Position numbers and translations under genes: made by a program
NCBI RefSeq assembly: GCF_001428335.1
Contig: NZ_LMSG01000003.1
Span: 1 to 64,000, forward strand
Source of the DNA: Arthrobacter sp. Soil762
GTDB lineage: Bacteria; Actinomycetota; Actinomycetes; Actinomycetales; Micrococcaceae
Length of the DNA stretch: 64,000 nucleotides
Reading direction: 5' to 3'
Shown: in pieces, positions 46,830 to 54,832 of the stretch
How positions within the stretch are numbered: the first letter of the stretch is position 1
How the letters are laid out: each line of letters opens with the position of its first letter
The notes under the pieces: generated by a model
What the model saw: the letters and a program-made list of their open reading frames with translations, nothing else
What the model was told of the DNA's origin: nothing
Database searches by the model: none

Positions 46830-48902
46830 GTGCAGGAACAAGTGTCAGACCGTCTCGTTGGAACGCTGGTGGACAACCGCTACGCCGTCCGCTCCAAACT
46901 CGCGCGCGGCGGCATGTCCACCGTCTATCTGGCAACGGATCTCCGGCTGGAACGCGATGTTGCCCTGAAGGTCCTCCATCCCCACCTCGCCACCGACGAA
47001 ACGTTCCTGGACCGGCTGGGCCGCGAGGCGAAAGCCGCCGCGAAGCTGTCCCACGCCCATGTGGTGGGCGTCCTGGACCAGGGTAACGACGGCCAGACGG
47101 CTTATCTGGTAATGGAACACATCAAGGGTCACACCCTCCGGGACGTCATCAGATCCAAGGGTGCGCTGCCTCCCCGCCTTGCCCTTGCCCTGATTGATCC
47201 GGTAGTGCAGGGCCTCGGCGCGGCCCATGCCGCCGGGCTGATCCACCGGGATGTGAAACCGGAGAACGTCCTTATCGCGGACGACGGCCGGATCAAGATC
47301 GGCGACTTCGGGCTGGCCCGTGCGGTAACAACGTCCACAAGCACCGGGACACTCATCGGCACCGTTGGATATCTCTCCCCCGAGCTTGTGCTCGGACAAC
47401 AGGCTGACACGCGGAGTGATATCTACTCCGTGGGCATCATGCTCTATGAGATGCTGACCGGCCAGCAGCCGTACGACGGCGAGGTCCCCATCCAGGTTGC
47501 CTACAAGCACGTGAATGAAACGGTCGGTCCGCCGTCGGCCTTGGTGCCTGGCCTCGCCGCCGAGGTGGATGAACTCGTTCAGTGGTGCACCGCAAACGAT
47601 CCCGAGAACCGCCCGGTGGACGGCAACGCCCTGCTGCAGGAACTCCGCCACATCCGGACCAACCTTACGGATGCCGAACTGGACCTCAGGCCGCCTGCCG
47701 CGACCCCGGACGGCCAGCAGAACCAGACCGAGATCATCGCCCGCACCAACAACCCCACCGCCGTGATGTCGTCCTTCTCCCGGCCGCAGCCACAGCACCC
47801 ACCGCACGCTCCGCATGCCCTGTACCCGCCCGACGCCGACTACCGGCCAGGCGAACAGTTCCGGCCGGAAGCGCACTACAGGCCAGATGCTCAGGACGCC
47901 GTCCCGGCAGCGATCCCCCTCAGCAAACGCGCCCGCAGCAAGCTCGACAGGGAGGACGAGAAGGCAAGGTCCCGGGCTGCGGCGACCCCGGTCCGGAGCC
48001 TGCGGGAGGGGAACCCGCGGCGCCGCGGCGCCCTCTGGGTGGTGGTCCTGGTCATCATCGCGTTGATTGCCACAGGAGCCGGCTGGTTCTTCGGCATGGG
48101 CCCCGGGTCGCCGGGCACCATTCCGGCGGTCGCCAACAAGTCGGTGGCCCAGGCCCAGCAACTGCTGAGCGAGGCGGGGTTCCAGTCGCGTACCAACGAT
48201 GTCTTTGACGACGACGTTCCGTCCGGCCTCGTAGTGGGCTCCGACCCGACTGCCGGCACGGAGACCAGGAAGTTCCAGCTCGTGTCCCTGTTTGTTTCCA
48301 AGGGGCCGCAACTGTTCGAACTCCCGAAACTGACCGGCGGAACACTTGACGATGCGAAAAATGCACTGAACCAGGCCGAAATGGCGCTAGGTACCGTCAC
48401 TGAACAATTTGATGACGCCGTTGCCGCCGGCGTTGTGTTGGCCCAGGATCCCGCCGCCGGAACCCCAGCGCGCCATGGCACTCCGGTAGCCCTGTCCGTC
48501 TCCAAGGGCCCGCAGCCGATCCCCGTTCCGTCAGTCATCGGGTTGGAGGAGGACGCCGCCGTCGACGCCATTAAGGCGGCCGGCCTCAAGGCCGATGTCG
48601 CGAAGGACAAAGTCAACGACAGGCACGTGCCCAAGGGGTCGGTTGCCGCGCAGTCGCCTGCGACCGGCACGCTGACCAAGGGCGGCACGGTGACGCTGTC
48701 CATTTCCGACGGACCCAAGCTCGTTGAAGTCCCCAGCTTCATCGGCAAACAAGCCAAGGAAGCCGAAGAAGCGCTGCGTGCGCTGGGCTTCGAGGTACGG
48801 GTGAACAATATCCTCGGCGGCTTCTTTGGCACGGTACGGGATCAGGACCCGGTGAAGAAGAAGGTGCCCGAAGGTTCCGTCGTTACCCTCACGGTGGTGT
48901 AG
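46830..48902 (+). CDS. pknL: PASTA-domain serine/threonine protein kinase
   Basis: 690 residues from a GTG. The kinase domain (about 15-275) has the Gly loop LARGGMSTVYLA, Lys47, HRDVKPEN (Asp141), DFG (159-161) and a Thr-rich activation loop TTSTSTGT (167-174). A Pro-rich juxtamembrane segment leads to one membrane helix (about 400-421), then four extracellular PASTA repeats (about 428-690) that sense muropeptides or lipid II. Synteny matches pknL, though Mycobacterium tuberculosis PknL lacks PASTA repeats while the corynebacterial one has them. Likely substrates nearby: the Rv2175c-type protein and GarA. Confidence 0.95.
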   Translation: MQEQVSDRLVGTLVDNRYAVRSKLARGGMSTVYLATDLRLERDVALKVLHPHLATDETFLDRLGREAKAAAKLSHAHVVGVLDQGNDGQTAYLVMEHIKGHTLRDVIRSKGALPPRLALALIDPVVQGLGAAHAAGLIHRDVKPENVLIADDGRIKIGDFGLARAVTTSTSTGTLIGTVGYLSPELVLGQQADTRSDIYSVGIMLYEMLTGQQPYDGEVPIQVAYKHVNETVGPPSALVPGLAAEVDELVQWCTANDPENRPVDGNALLQELRHIRTNLTDAELDLRPPAATPDGQQNQTEIIARTNNPTAVMSSFSRPQPQHPPHAPHALYPPDADYRPGEQFRPEAHYRPDAQDAVPAAIPLSKRARSKLDREDEKARSRAAATPVRSLREGNPRRRGALWVVVLVIIALIATGAGWFFGMGPGSPGTIPAVANKSVAQAQQLLSEAGFQSRTNDVFDDDVPSGLVVGSDPTAGTETRKFQLVSLFVSKGPQLFELPKLTGGTLDDAKNALNQAEMALGTVTEQFDDAVAAGVVLAQDPAAGTPARHGTPVALSVSKGPQPIPVPSVIGLEEDAAVDAIKAAGLKADVAKDKVNDRHVPKGSVAAQSPATGTLTKGGTVTLSISDGPKLVEVPSFIGKQAKEAEEALRALGFEVRVNNILGGFFGTVRDQDPVKKKVPEGSVVTLTVV

Positions 48903-48954
48903 CCGGCGGTCTGCCGGCCACACCACCGCGGACGTCCGACTCCGCGTCGAGCGG

Positions 48955-50346
48955 TCAGTGCTTGGCCAGTGCTCCGGCCACCAGGAACGCCATTTCCAGG
49001 GACTGCATGTGGTTCAGTCGCGGATCGCAGACCGACTCGTACTTGTCGAGGAACGCTTCCTGGTCCACCGGATCGGCACCGCCCAGGCATTCGGCGACGT
49101 CGTCACCGGTCATCTCCACGTGGAGGCCACCGGGAACCGTGCCCAAAGCATGGTGGACTTCGAAGAACCCGCGGACTTCGTCAATGACGTCGTCGAAGTT
49201 CCGGGTCTTGTAGCCGTTGGGCGAGGTGACGGTGTTGCCGTGCATCGGATCGGTGACCCAGAGAACCTTGGCGCCGGAGGCGGTCACCTTCTCCACAATC
49301 GCGGGAAGCTTCCCGCGGATATTGCCCGCGCCCATACGCGTGATGAACGTCAGCCTGCCCGGCTCCCGCTCGGGATCCAGCTTGTCGATGAGGCGGAGGG
49401 CGTCGTCGCCGGTTGTCGACGGGCCCAGCTTCACACCGATGGGGTTCCGGACGCGTGAGAGGAAGTCAACGTGCGCGTGGTCAAGCTCGCGCGTACGCTC
49501 CCCGATCCACAGGAAATGCGCCGAAGTGTCATACGGGAAACCGGTCCGCGAATCGATGCGGGTCAGTGCGCGCTCGTAGTCCAGCAACAGGGCCTCGTGG
49601 CTGGCGAAGAATTCCACCCGCTTGAGTGCTTCGAAATCGGCCCCGCAGGACGCCATGAACTTGATGGCGCGGTCGATGTCACGGGCCAGGGATTCGTAAC
49701 GGGCGTGCGCCGGGTTTTCGGTGAAACCCTTGTTCCACTGGTGCACGGAGCGGAGGTCCGCGAAGCCGCCCTGCGTGAAGGCCCTGATGAGGTTCAGGGT
49801 GGAGGCGGACGTGTGGTAGGCCTTGAGCATCCGGGCGGCGTCATGGCCACGGGACTCGGGAGTGAACTCGTAGCCGTTGACGATGTCACCGCGGTACGCC
49901 GGGAGGGTCACGCCGTCGCGGGTCTCGTCGTTGGAAGAGCGGGGCTTGGCGAACTGGCCGGCCATTCGGCCCATCTTGATGACTGGCATAGCTGCGCCGT
50001 AGGTGAGCACCACTGCCATCTGGAGGATGGTCTTGACCCGGGCGCTGATCTTGTCCGCTGTTGCCGCTTCAAAGGTCTCAGCACAGTCGCCACCTTGCAG
50101 CAGGAAGGCTTTGCCCTCCGCTGCTGCCGCCAGCCGTTCCCGGAGAACGTCCACTTCGCCGGCGAAAACCAGCGGCGGGAGCACGGAAAGTTCCCCGACA
50201 GACGCGTCGAAAACGTCCTTGTCCTGCCAGCTGGGCTGCTGGGAAACGGGAAGGTCACGCCAATCATCGAGGCCAGGATAATTGGCTGCTCCGCTCTGGG
50301 CGGTGCTGGACAGCGAAAAGGCAGGTTTTGCAGATAGCTCAGTCAC
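48955..50346 (-). CDS. aroG: Class II DAHP synthase
   Basis: 463 residues from a GTG. First step of the shikimate pathway: phosphoenolpyruvate plus erythrose 4-phosphate to DAHP. The plant-like class II family shows LPPLVFAGEVDVLRERL, LLQGGDCAETF, KMGRMAGQFAKPRS, HQWNKGFTENP, RVRNPIGVKLGP and ITRMGAGNIRGKLP, plus WVTDPMHGNT. Length matches mycobacterial AroG (Rv2178c), which also sits beside pknL. Allosteric sites cannot be judged from sequence alone. Confidence 0.97.
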   Translation of the reverse strand: MTELSAKPAFSLSSTAQSGAANYPGLDDWRDLPVSQQPSWQDKDVFDASVGELSVLPPLVFAGEVDVLRERLAAAAEGKAFLLQGGDCAETFEAATADKISARVKTILQMAVVLTYGAAMPVIKMGRMAGQFAKPRSSNDETRDGVTLPAYRGDIVNGYEFTPESRGHDAARMLKAYHTSASTLNLIRAFTQGGFADLRSVHQWNKGFTENPAHARYESLARDIDRAIKFMASCGADFEALKRVEFFASHEALLLDYERALTRIDSRTGFPYDTSAHFLWIGERTRELDHAHVDFLSRVRNPIGVKLGPSTTGDDALRLIDKLDPEREPGRLTFITRMGAGNIRGKLPAIVEKVTASGAKVLWVTDPMHGNTVTSPNGYKTRNFDDVIDEVRGFFEVHHALGTVPGGLHVEMTGDDVAECLGGADPVDQEAFLDKYESVCDPRLNHMQSLEMAFLVAGALAKH

Positions 50347-50417
50347 TATCTAAGACTAATGTGCGCGGCTGGCTTCGGGACACCTGACCGTCACGCGTAC
50401 CGAGAGCGGCGTCACAG

Positions 50418-51197
50418 TCAGCCCGCTGCCGGGTCCTTACCCTCGGCAGCGGTGCCCTCAGCACCGCCGTCAGGATCGGCGCGTTTCGCGGTGGCGCCCC
50501 CAGCCTCGGCGGCTGCTGCGCCCGTAAGGCGGAGCTTCACCACGGCAGCGTACTCGTCCACGTACTCCTGGCCGGAGAGCCGCATCAGCTCGAACATGAT
50601 TTCATCGGTGACCTTGCGCTGGACCAGCCGGTCCTCCGCCTGGTCTGCGTACTGGCTGAAATCCAACGGCGCACCGAAAATCATGCCGATGCGACGGATG
50701 TTCGGCATCCGCTTGCCGATGGGCTGAACCTTGTCCGTGCCGATCATGGCCACGGGAATCACGGGCACACCAGCCTGCAGGGCCAGCCTGGCGACGCCCA
50801 CTTTGCCCCGGTAGAGGCGGGCGTCGGGGCTGCGGGTCCCTTCAGGGTAGATGCCCAGCAGTCCCCCGCTTGTCAGGACATCCATGCCGGCGTTGAGCGA
50901 AACAGCCGATGCCGCGCCCCCGGACCTGTCCATGGGCAGCTGGTTGGTGAGCCTGAAGAACATGGCCGTCAGCCTGCCTTTGATGCCGGTGCCGGTGAAG
51001 TACTCGGACTTGGCCAGGAAAACAACCGGCCTGCGGACCATCAGCGGCATAAAGATGGAGTCGGAGAAAGACAGGTGGTTTGAGGCGATAATTGCCGCGC
51101 CCTGCGCTGGAACATTGTCCAGACCCTTGACCCAGGGGCGGAAAAGGAGCCGCAGCACCGGCCCCAGGAAGATCCTCTTCATGACCCAATAGAACAC
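50418..51197 (-). CDS. 1-acylglycerol-3-phosphate O-acyltransferase family protein
   Basis: 259 residues from the GTG at 51197, which has GGAGAGG eight bases upstream; longer frames run into non-coding sequence. The PlsC fold shows the catalytic NHLSFSD (His41, Asp46), the phosphate-binding YPEGTRSPD (Glu119-Arg122) and VPVIPVAMIG. It probably acylates lysophosphatidic acid at the membrane. Orthologue of Rv2182c by position. The C-terminus is a low-complexity Ala/Gly-rich tail. Confidence 0.93.
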   Translation of the reverse strand: MFYWVMKRIFLGPVLRLLFRPWVKGLDNVPAQGAAIIASNHLSFSDSIFMPLMVRRPVVFLAKSEYFTGTGIKGRLTAMFFRLTNQLPMDRSGGAASAVSLNAGMDVLTSGGLLGIYPEGTRSPDARLYRGKVGVARLALQAGVPVIPVAMIGTDKVQPIGKRMPNIRRIGMIFGAPLDFSQYADQAEDRLVQRKVTDEIMFELMRLSGQEYVDEYAAVVKLRLTGAAAAEAGGATAKRADPDGGAEGTAAEGKDPAAG

Positions 51198-51308
51198 GTG
51201 ACGAACCTCTCCGGAAGCCGGCCGGCCGGCCCTTCGTCGGGCCGGGCGGGCACTCCAGTGCAACCCTACTCTAGTGAGATTTGTCGAGAACAATGACACG
51301 ATGGTGTT

Positions 51309-52130
51309 ATGACAGAAAGCAGCATCGCGCCCCGGCCTGCCGCTTTCAGCTACCCCGGCCACGGACCCAATGCCACTACCGGGATTGCCATCTGCCATGG
51401 CTTTACCGGCAGCCCGCTCAGCGTCCTGCCCTGGGCAGAGGACCTCGCCGCCCAAGGATTCGCCGTGTCCGTGCCGCTCCTGCCCGGCCACGGTACGGAT
51501 TGGCGGCAGCTCGCCCGCTCGAACTGGCGTGACTGGTACGGGACTTTCGAATCGGCGTACCTGCAGCTGAGCGCCCGGACAGAGCAGTGTTTTGTGGCCG
51601 GCCTCTCGATGGGTGGCGCCATTGCGCTACTGACTGCCGCCAAACATCCCGTGGCTGGCGTCTCTTTGGTGAATCCCGGCCTCAGCTTCTACGACCGCCG
51701 CGTGCGCGTCATCGGAGTTCTCAAGTACTTCCAGCGCACCACGCTGCCCATTCAGGAGGAACAGCCAACGGCGGACGTCACCAATAACGGCGACTACTCA
51801 CGGACTCCGTTGGCAGCCGTGCACGAGCTCAAGAAGCTTTTCGGCACAGCCACCCGCGGGCTGCACCAGGTCACCGCCCCGGTGCAGGTATTCAAGTCCC
51901 AGTCGGACGTCGTGGTGCCGGCCACCTCACTCCTGATGTTGCGGCAGCGTTTGGGCCCACGGCTGGTGGAGGTGGTGGACCTGCACAACAGCGGTCACGT
52001 GGCCACCCTGGATGTTGATGCGCCCGAGATTTTTGCCCGTTCCAGCGCCTTCTTCCTTGCCCATGCACCCAGCACTGCACCGTCAGCCCGAACCGCGGCC
52101 ACACCTCACACCACCTCGGAGACTTCATGA
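51309..52130 (+). CDS. Alpha/beta hydrolase, carboxylesterase-like (first of a pair)
   Basis: 273 residues. The catalytic triad can be placed at Ser100 (GLSMGG), Asp200 (KSQSDVVVP) and His230 (NSGHVATLD). The oxyanion region is CHGFTGSP. The fold and spacing fit the carboxylesterase/monoacylglycerol lipase group (Est30-like), which cleaves short- to medium-chain esters; the natural substrate is unknown. Its stop overlaps the start of a paralogue by four bases (ATGA). No clear ribosome-binding site precedes the ATG. Confidence 0.9.
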   Translation: MTESSIAPRPAAFSYPGHGPNATTGIAICHGFTGSPLSVLPWAEDLAAQGFAVSVPLLPGHGTDWRQLARSNWRDWYGTFESAYLQLSARTEQCFVAGLSMGGAIALLTAAKHPVAGVSLVNPGLSFYDRRVRVIGVLKYFQRTTLPIQEEQPTADVTNNGDYSRTPLAAVHELKKLFGTATRGLHQVTAPVQVFKSQSDVVVPATSLLMLRQRLGPRLVEVVDLHNSGHVATLDVDAPEIFARSSAFFLAHAPSTAPSARTAATPHTTSETS

Positions 52131-52921
52131 CCGGCGTACCGGACCACAGCCCTTTCAGCAGCACCGTCAACGGCGACGGAGCCCGGATCGGGGTGGTCCT
52201 CTCACACGGATTCACGGGCAGTCCGCACGGGCTGCGCGCGTGGGCCCAGTCCCTTGCCGACGCCGGCTTCGCCGTACGAATGCCGCTGCTGCCCGGGCAC
52301 GGCACCCGTTGGCAGGACCTTGCGCGCACGCGCTGGCCGCAGTGGCACGGCGCCCTGGACGACGCCTACCTGGAGCTGGCCTCCCGCTGCGACCACGTCT
52401 TCGTCGCCGGGCTGAGCATGGGCGGTGCCCTGTCCCTGAGAATTGCCGCCACCCGGCCCGTCGCGGGGGTGATCGTGGTGAACCCCGGACTGGTGATTGA
52501 TGATCCCCGCGCTCCACTGGCTGGCATCCTGAAACTCGTCCTGAAGAGCACCCCGGCCATTGCCAACGACATCCTCAAGCCCGGGATGGACGAGGGCGCC
52601 TACCCGCGAACGCCCGTAGCTGCGGCCCATGAGCTGAACAAGATGTTCAAGGACACCATCCGGCTGCTCCCCCGCATCACCGCGCCTGTACGCGTCTTCC
52701 GGTCCACCGTGGACCACGTGGTTTCAGACACGAGTGTGGCAGCGCTGCGCCGCGGACTGACCAACGCTTCGCTGACACTGACCACCCTGGAGAACAGCTA
52801 CCACGTGGCAACGCTGGACAACGACGCCGAGGAGATCTTCCAGGGGTCCGCCGACTTCATTCGGGCGGTGGTTGCCGGCACGGGAGCAGCCCAGGTGCAG
52901 GAGGGCACCGCCCATGAATAG
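52127..52921 (+). CDS. Alpha/beta hydrolase, carboxylesterase-like (second of a pair)
   Basis: 264 residues, clearly paralogous to the preceding gene along the whole length. The triad is Ser97 (GLSMGG), Asp196 (RSTVDHVVS) and His226 (NSYHVATLD). Shared blocks include SHGFTGSP, PLLPGHGT and VVNPGL. The pair looks like a tandem duplication followed by divergence. It overlaps the upstream stop by four bases and the downstream start by eight, so three genes are coupled. Confidence 0.9.
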   Translation: MTGVPDHSPFSSTVNGDGARIGVVLSHGFTGSPHGLRAWAQSLADAGFAVRMPLLPGHGTRWQDLARTRWPQWHGALDDAYLELASRCDHVFVAGLSMGGALSLRIAATRPVAGVIVVNPGLVIDDPRAPLAGILKLVLKSTPAIANDILKPGMDEGAYPRTPVAAAHELNKMFKDTIRLLPRITAPVRVFRSTVDHVVSDTSVAALRRGLTNASLTLTTLENSYHVATLDNDAEEIFQGSADFIRAVVAGTGAAQVQEGTAHE

Positions 52922-53555
52922 GCCCGACTCCGGCTCGCCGGACCAGAGCGCAAACCAGGACGATGCTGTGTGGCTGGACCTTGTGGCCCGGCTCGAAGAG
53001 AAACCTGCCACCCCTACCGGCACAGCGGACCCGGGCATCGACGCCGCCCCAGGCCCTGACGCCACGGGCATTGACCCCGAAACTCCTGGTCCGGCCGGCC
53101 CGAAGGCCGGGTCCGGCAGGTCCGCGACGTTCCGCGACTTTGATCCGCTGGGTCTGGCGGGAACAGCCCCCACCGAACTGTCCGCAGCCGAACGGCAGGC
53201 GGCGACGCCGGGCGCCGGTGACGGCGGGAAGACCGACGCCGGCCAAGGGGCCGGCGGTGACGGCCAGGGCGGCACCGCCGCCTTCGGCCCGCGTGACTAT
53301 GCCGTGGAGGACGACGCCGGGGACTTCGTTCCGGAAGAACCGCCAAGCCTTGCCGGGACGGATCCCCTGACCATGCTTGCCTGGCTTGGCGCAATTGGTG
53401 CGCCCATTGCCTTGCTGCTGGCCGTCATGTTCTGGCGGTCCGCGCCGCTGCTGGCCATTGTGGGCATGGTGGCGGTGTTCATCCTTGCCGTGGTTTACCT
53501 CATCATGAAGCTGCCCCAGGAAAAAGACGAGAACGACGACGGCGCCCGCGTCTGA
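52914..53555 (+). CDS. Disordered membrane protein of unknown function
   Basis: 213 residues from the ATG at 52914, with AGGAGGG about 8 bases upstream, overlapping the hydrolase stop within ATGAATAG. Residues 1-140 are Pro/Gly/Ala/Asp-rich and probably disordered. Two hydrophobic segments follow (about 153-173 and 177-197), and the end is charged (LPQEKDENDDGARV). I recognise no family. Coupling to the hydrolase pair suggests a linked membrane role. Confidence 0.75.
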   Translation: MNRPDSGSPDQSANQDDAVWLDLVARLEEKPATPTGTADPGIDAAPGPDATGIDPETPGPAGPKAGSGRSATFRDFDPLGLAGTAPTELSAAERQAATPGAGDGGKTDAGQGAGGDGQGGTAAFGPRDYAVEDDAGDFVPEEPPSLAGTDPLTMLAWLGAIGAPIALLLAVMFWRSAPLLAIVGMVAVFILAVVYLIMKLPQEKDENDDGARV

Positions 53556-53565
53556 GGAGCGGCAG

Positions 53566-54654
53566 TCACCGGATGCGGCTGCTGACCCGGGACAGGTCGG
53601 CTGCCCCGATAAGACCCGCGTTGGGTCCGAGCGCTGCCAGCTCGATGCCGGCCGCCGGACGGAAGCCGCGGCCGGTAAGGTTCCGCGCGAATGCTTTACG
53701 GGCAGGCTCCACCAGCAGGTCCCCTGCCGAGCAGAGTCCCCCGCCGATCACAAACAGCCCCGGATCCAATGAGGCCGCGAGGTTCGCCAATCCCAGGCCC
53801 AGCCATTCGCCCACTTCATCCAGGAGTTCGCGGCAGGCCGCATCGCCGGCGAGTGCCAGCTCGGTAACAATCGCCCCGGTGATCTGCTCCGCGTCACCGC
53901 CGACGGTGGCCAGCAGTTCCTGGGCCACCGGCGAATTGGCGCGCGCCAGAATCCTCGCTTCCCGGCCCAGGGCGTTGCCCGACGCGTACTGCTCCCAGCA
54001 GCCCCGGTTGCCGCACTCGCAACGCTGCCCGCCGGGCATGATGATCTGGTGGCCGAATTCGCCGGCTACGCCAAACCGGCCGCGCTCAACCCGGCCGTCC
54101 ATCACCATGGCACCGCCGATGCCGGTACCGAGGGTTATGCACACGAGCCTGTCCTCGCCCTGGCCCGCACCAAAGCGCCATTCCGCCCAGGCCGCGGCGT
54201 CGGCGTCGTTCGTCAGCAGCACAGGCCGGCGCAGCAGGCGCTGCAGGTTTGCGCGCAACGGCTCGTTGCGCCAGGCGAGGTGCGGACTGAAAAGCACGGT
54301 TCCGCCGTCCAGATCCATCCACCCGGCGGCACCGATGCCTACTGACCAGACCCTGTGACCGGCTCCGAGTTCGTCCACGAGCTCTACGATGACCTGCTCT
54401 ACCGCACGCGGGTCGCTGCCGGGGGTGGACCGCCGGGCCTCGCTCAGGATCCTTCCGTCGGCGTCCACCACGCCGGCGGCGACCTTGGTGCCGCCGATAT
54501 CGATGCCGATTGCCAGCCCCTTGCGCCCGAGGCGCAGGTGCTCGCGGAACGTTTCCACCTGCCGGGGCCGGGCCCTCAAGGCCAGCGGCCGCCGGCGCCA
54601 GGGAGCCGGACGTCGGGGCGGAGCGGCTGGCTCGCCGGGGGGCGTTACATACAT
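53566..54654 (-). CDS. glk: ROK family glucokinase
   Basis: 362 residues. Phosphorylates glucose with ATP. The phosphate-binding GIDIGGTKVAAG (50-61), catalytic Asp150 in [21 protein letters not shown] and the zinc motif CxCGxxGCxE (Cys212, Cys214, Cys219; with His202 in GEFGH) are complete. It has no DNA-binding domain, so it is a kinase and not a ROK repressor. The N-terminal extension of about 45 residues is basic and Pro/Arg-rich, longer than in typical glucokinases, and the real start may be further in. Confidence 0.9.
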   Translation of the reverse strand: MYVTPPGEPAAPPRRPAPWRRRPLALRARPRQVETFREHLRLGRKGLAIGIDIGGTKVAAGVVDADGRILSEARRSTPGSDPRAVEQVIVELVDELGAGHRVWSVGIGAAGWMDLDGGTVLFSPHLAWRNEPLRANLQRLLRRPVLLTNDADAAAWAEWRFGAGQGEDRLVCITLGTGIGGAMVMDGRVERGRFGVAGEFGHQIIMPGGQRCECGNRGCWEQYASGNALGREARILARANSPVAQELLATVGGDAEQITGAIVTELALAGDAACRELLDEVGEWLGLGLANLAASLDPGLFVIGGGLCSAGDLLVEPARKAFARNLTGRGFRPAAGIELAALGPNAGLIGAADLSRVSSRIR

Positions 54655-54723
54655 AGTGCTTCATTCTAGGGTGCCCCGGGCGGGCAGCGCCGGAGGCCGG
54701 GCCCATGGCCTTCACACTCCTCT

Positions 54724-54752
54724 TTGACTCCTATGTTACTGGCCAGTAGGTT
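54724..54752 (+). promoter_or_regulatory. Acyl-CoA synthetase promoter with an overlapping palindrome
   Basis: TTGACT (54724-54729) and TAGGTT (54747-54752) are 17 bp apart. The perfect 12-bp palindrome TACTGGCCAGTA (54737-54748) fills the end of the spacer and touches the -10 box. A repressor bound there would block the promoter. TetR-type regulators of fatty-acid genes use sites of this sort. Confidence 0.6.
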
Positions 54753-54832
54753 TGTTTCTGCACGGCCAAGTTGCAGGCGTATTAGTCTTTAGGCATACCC
54801 TGTGCGGGTCTATGGATATCAAAGGAGCTATA

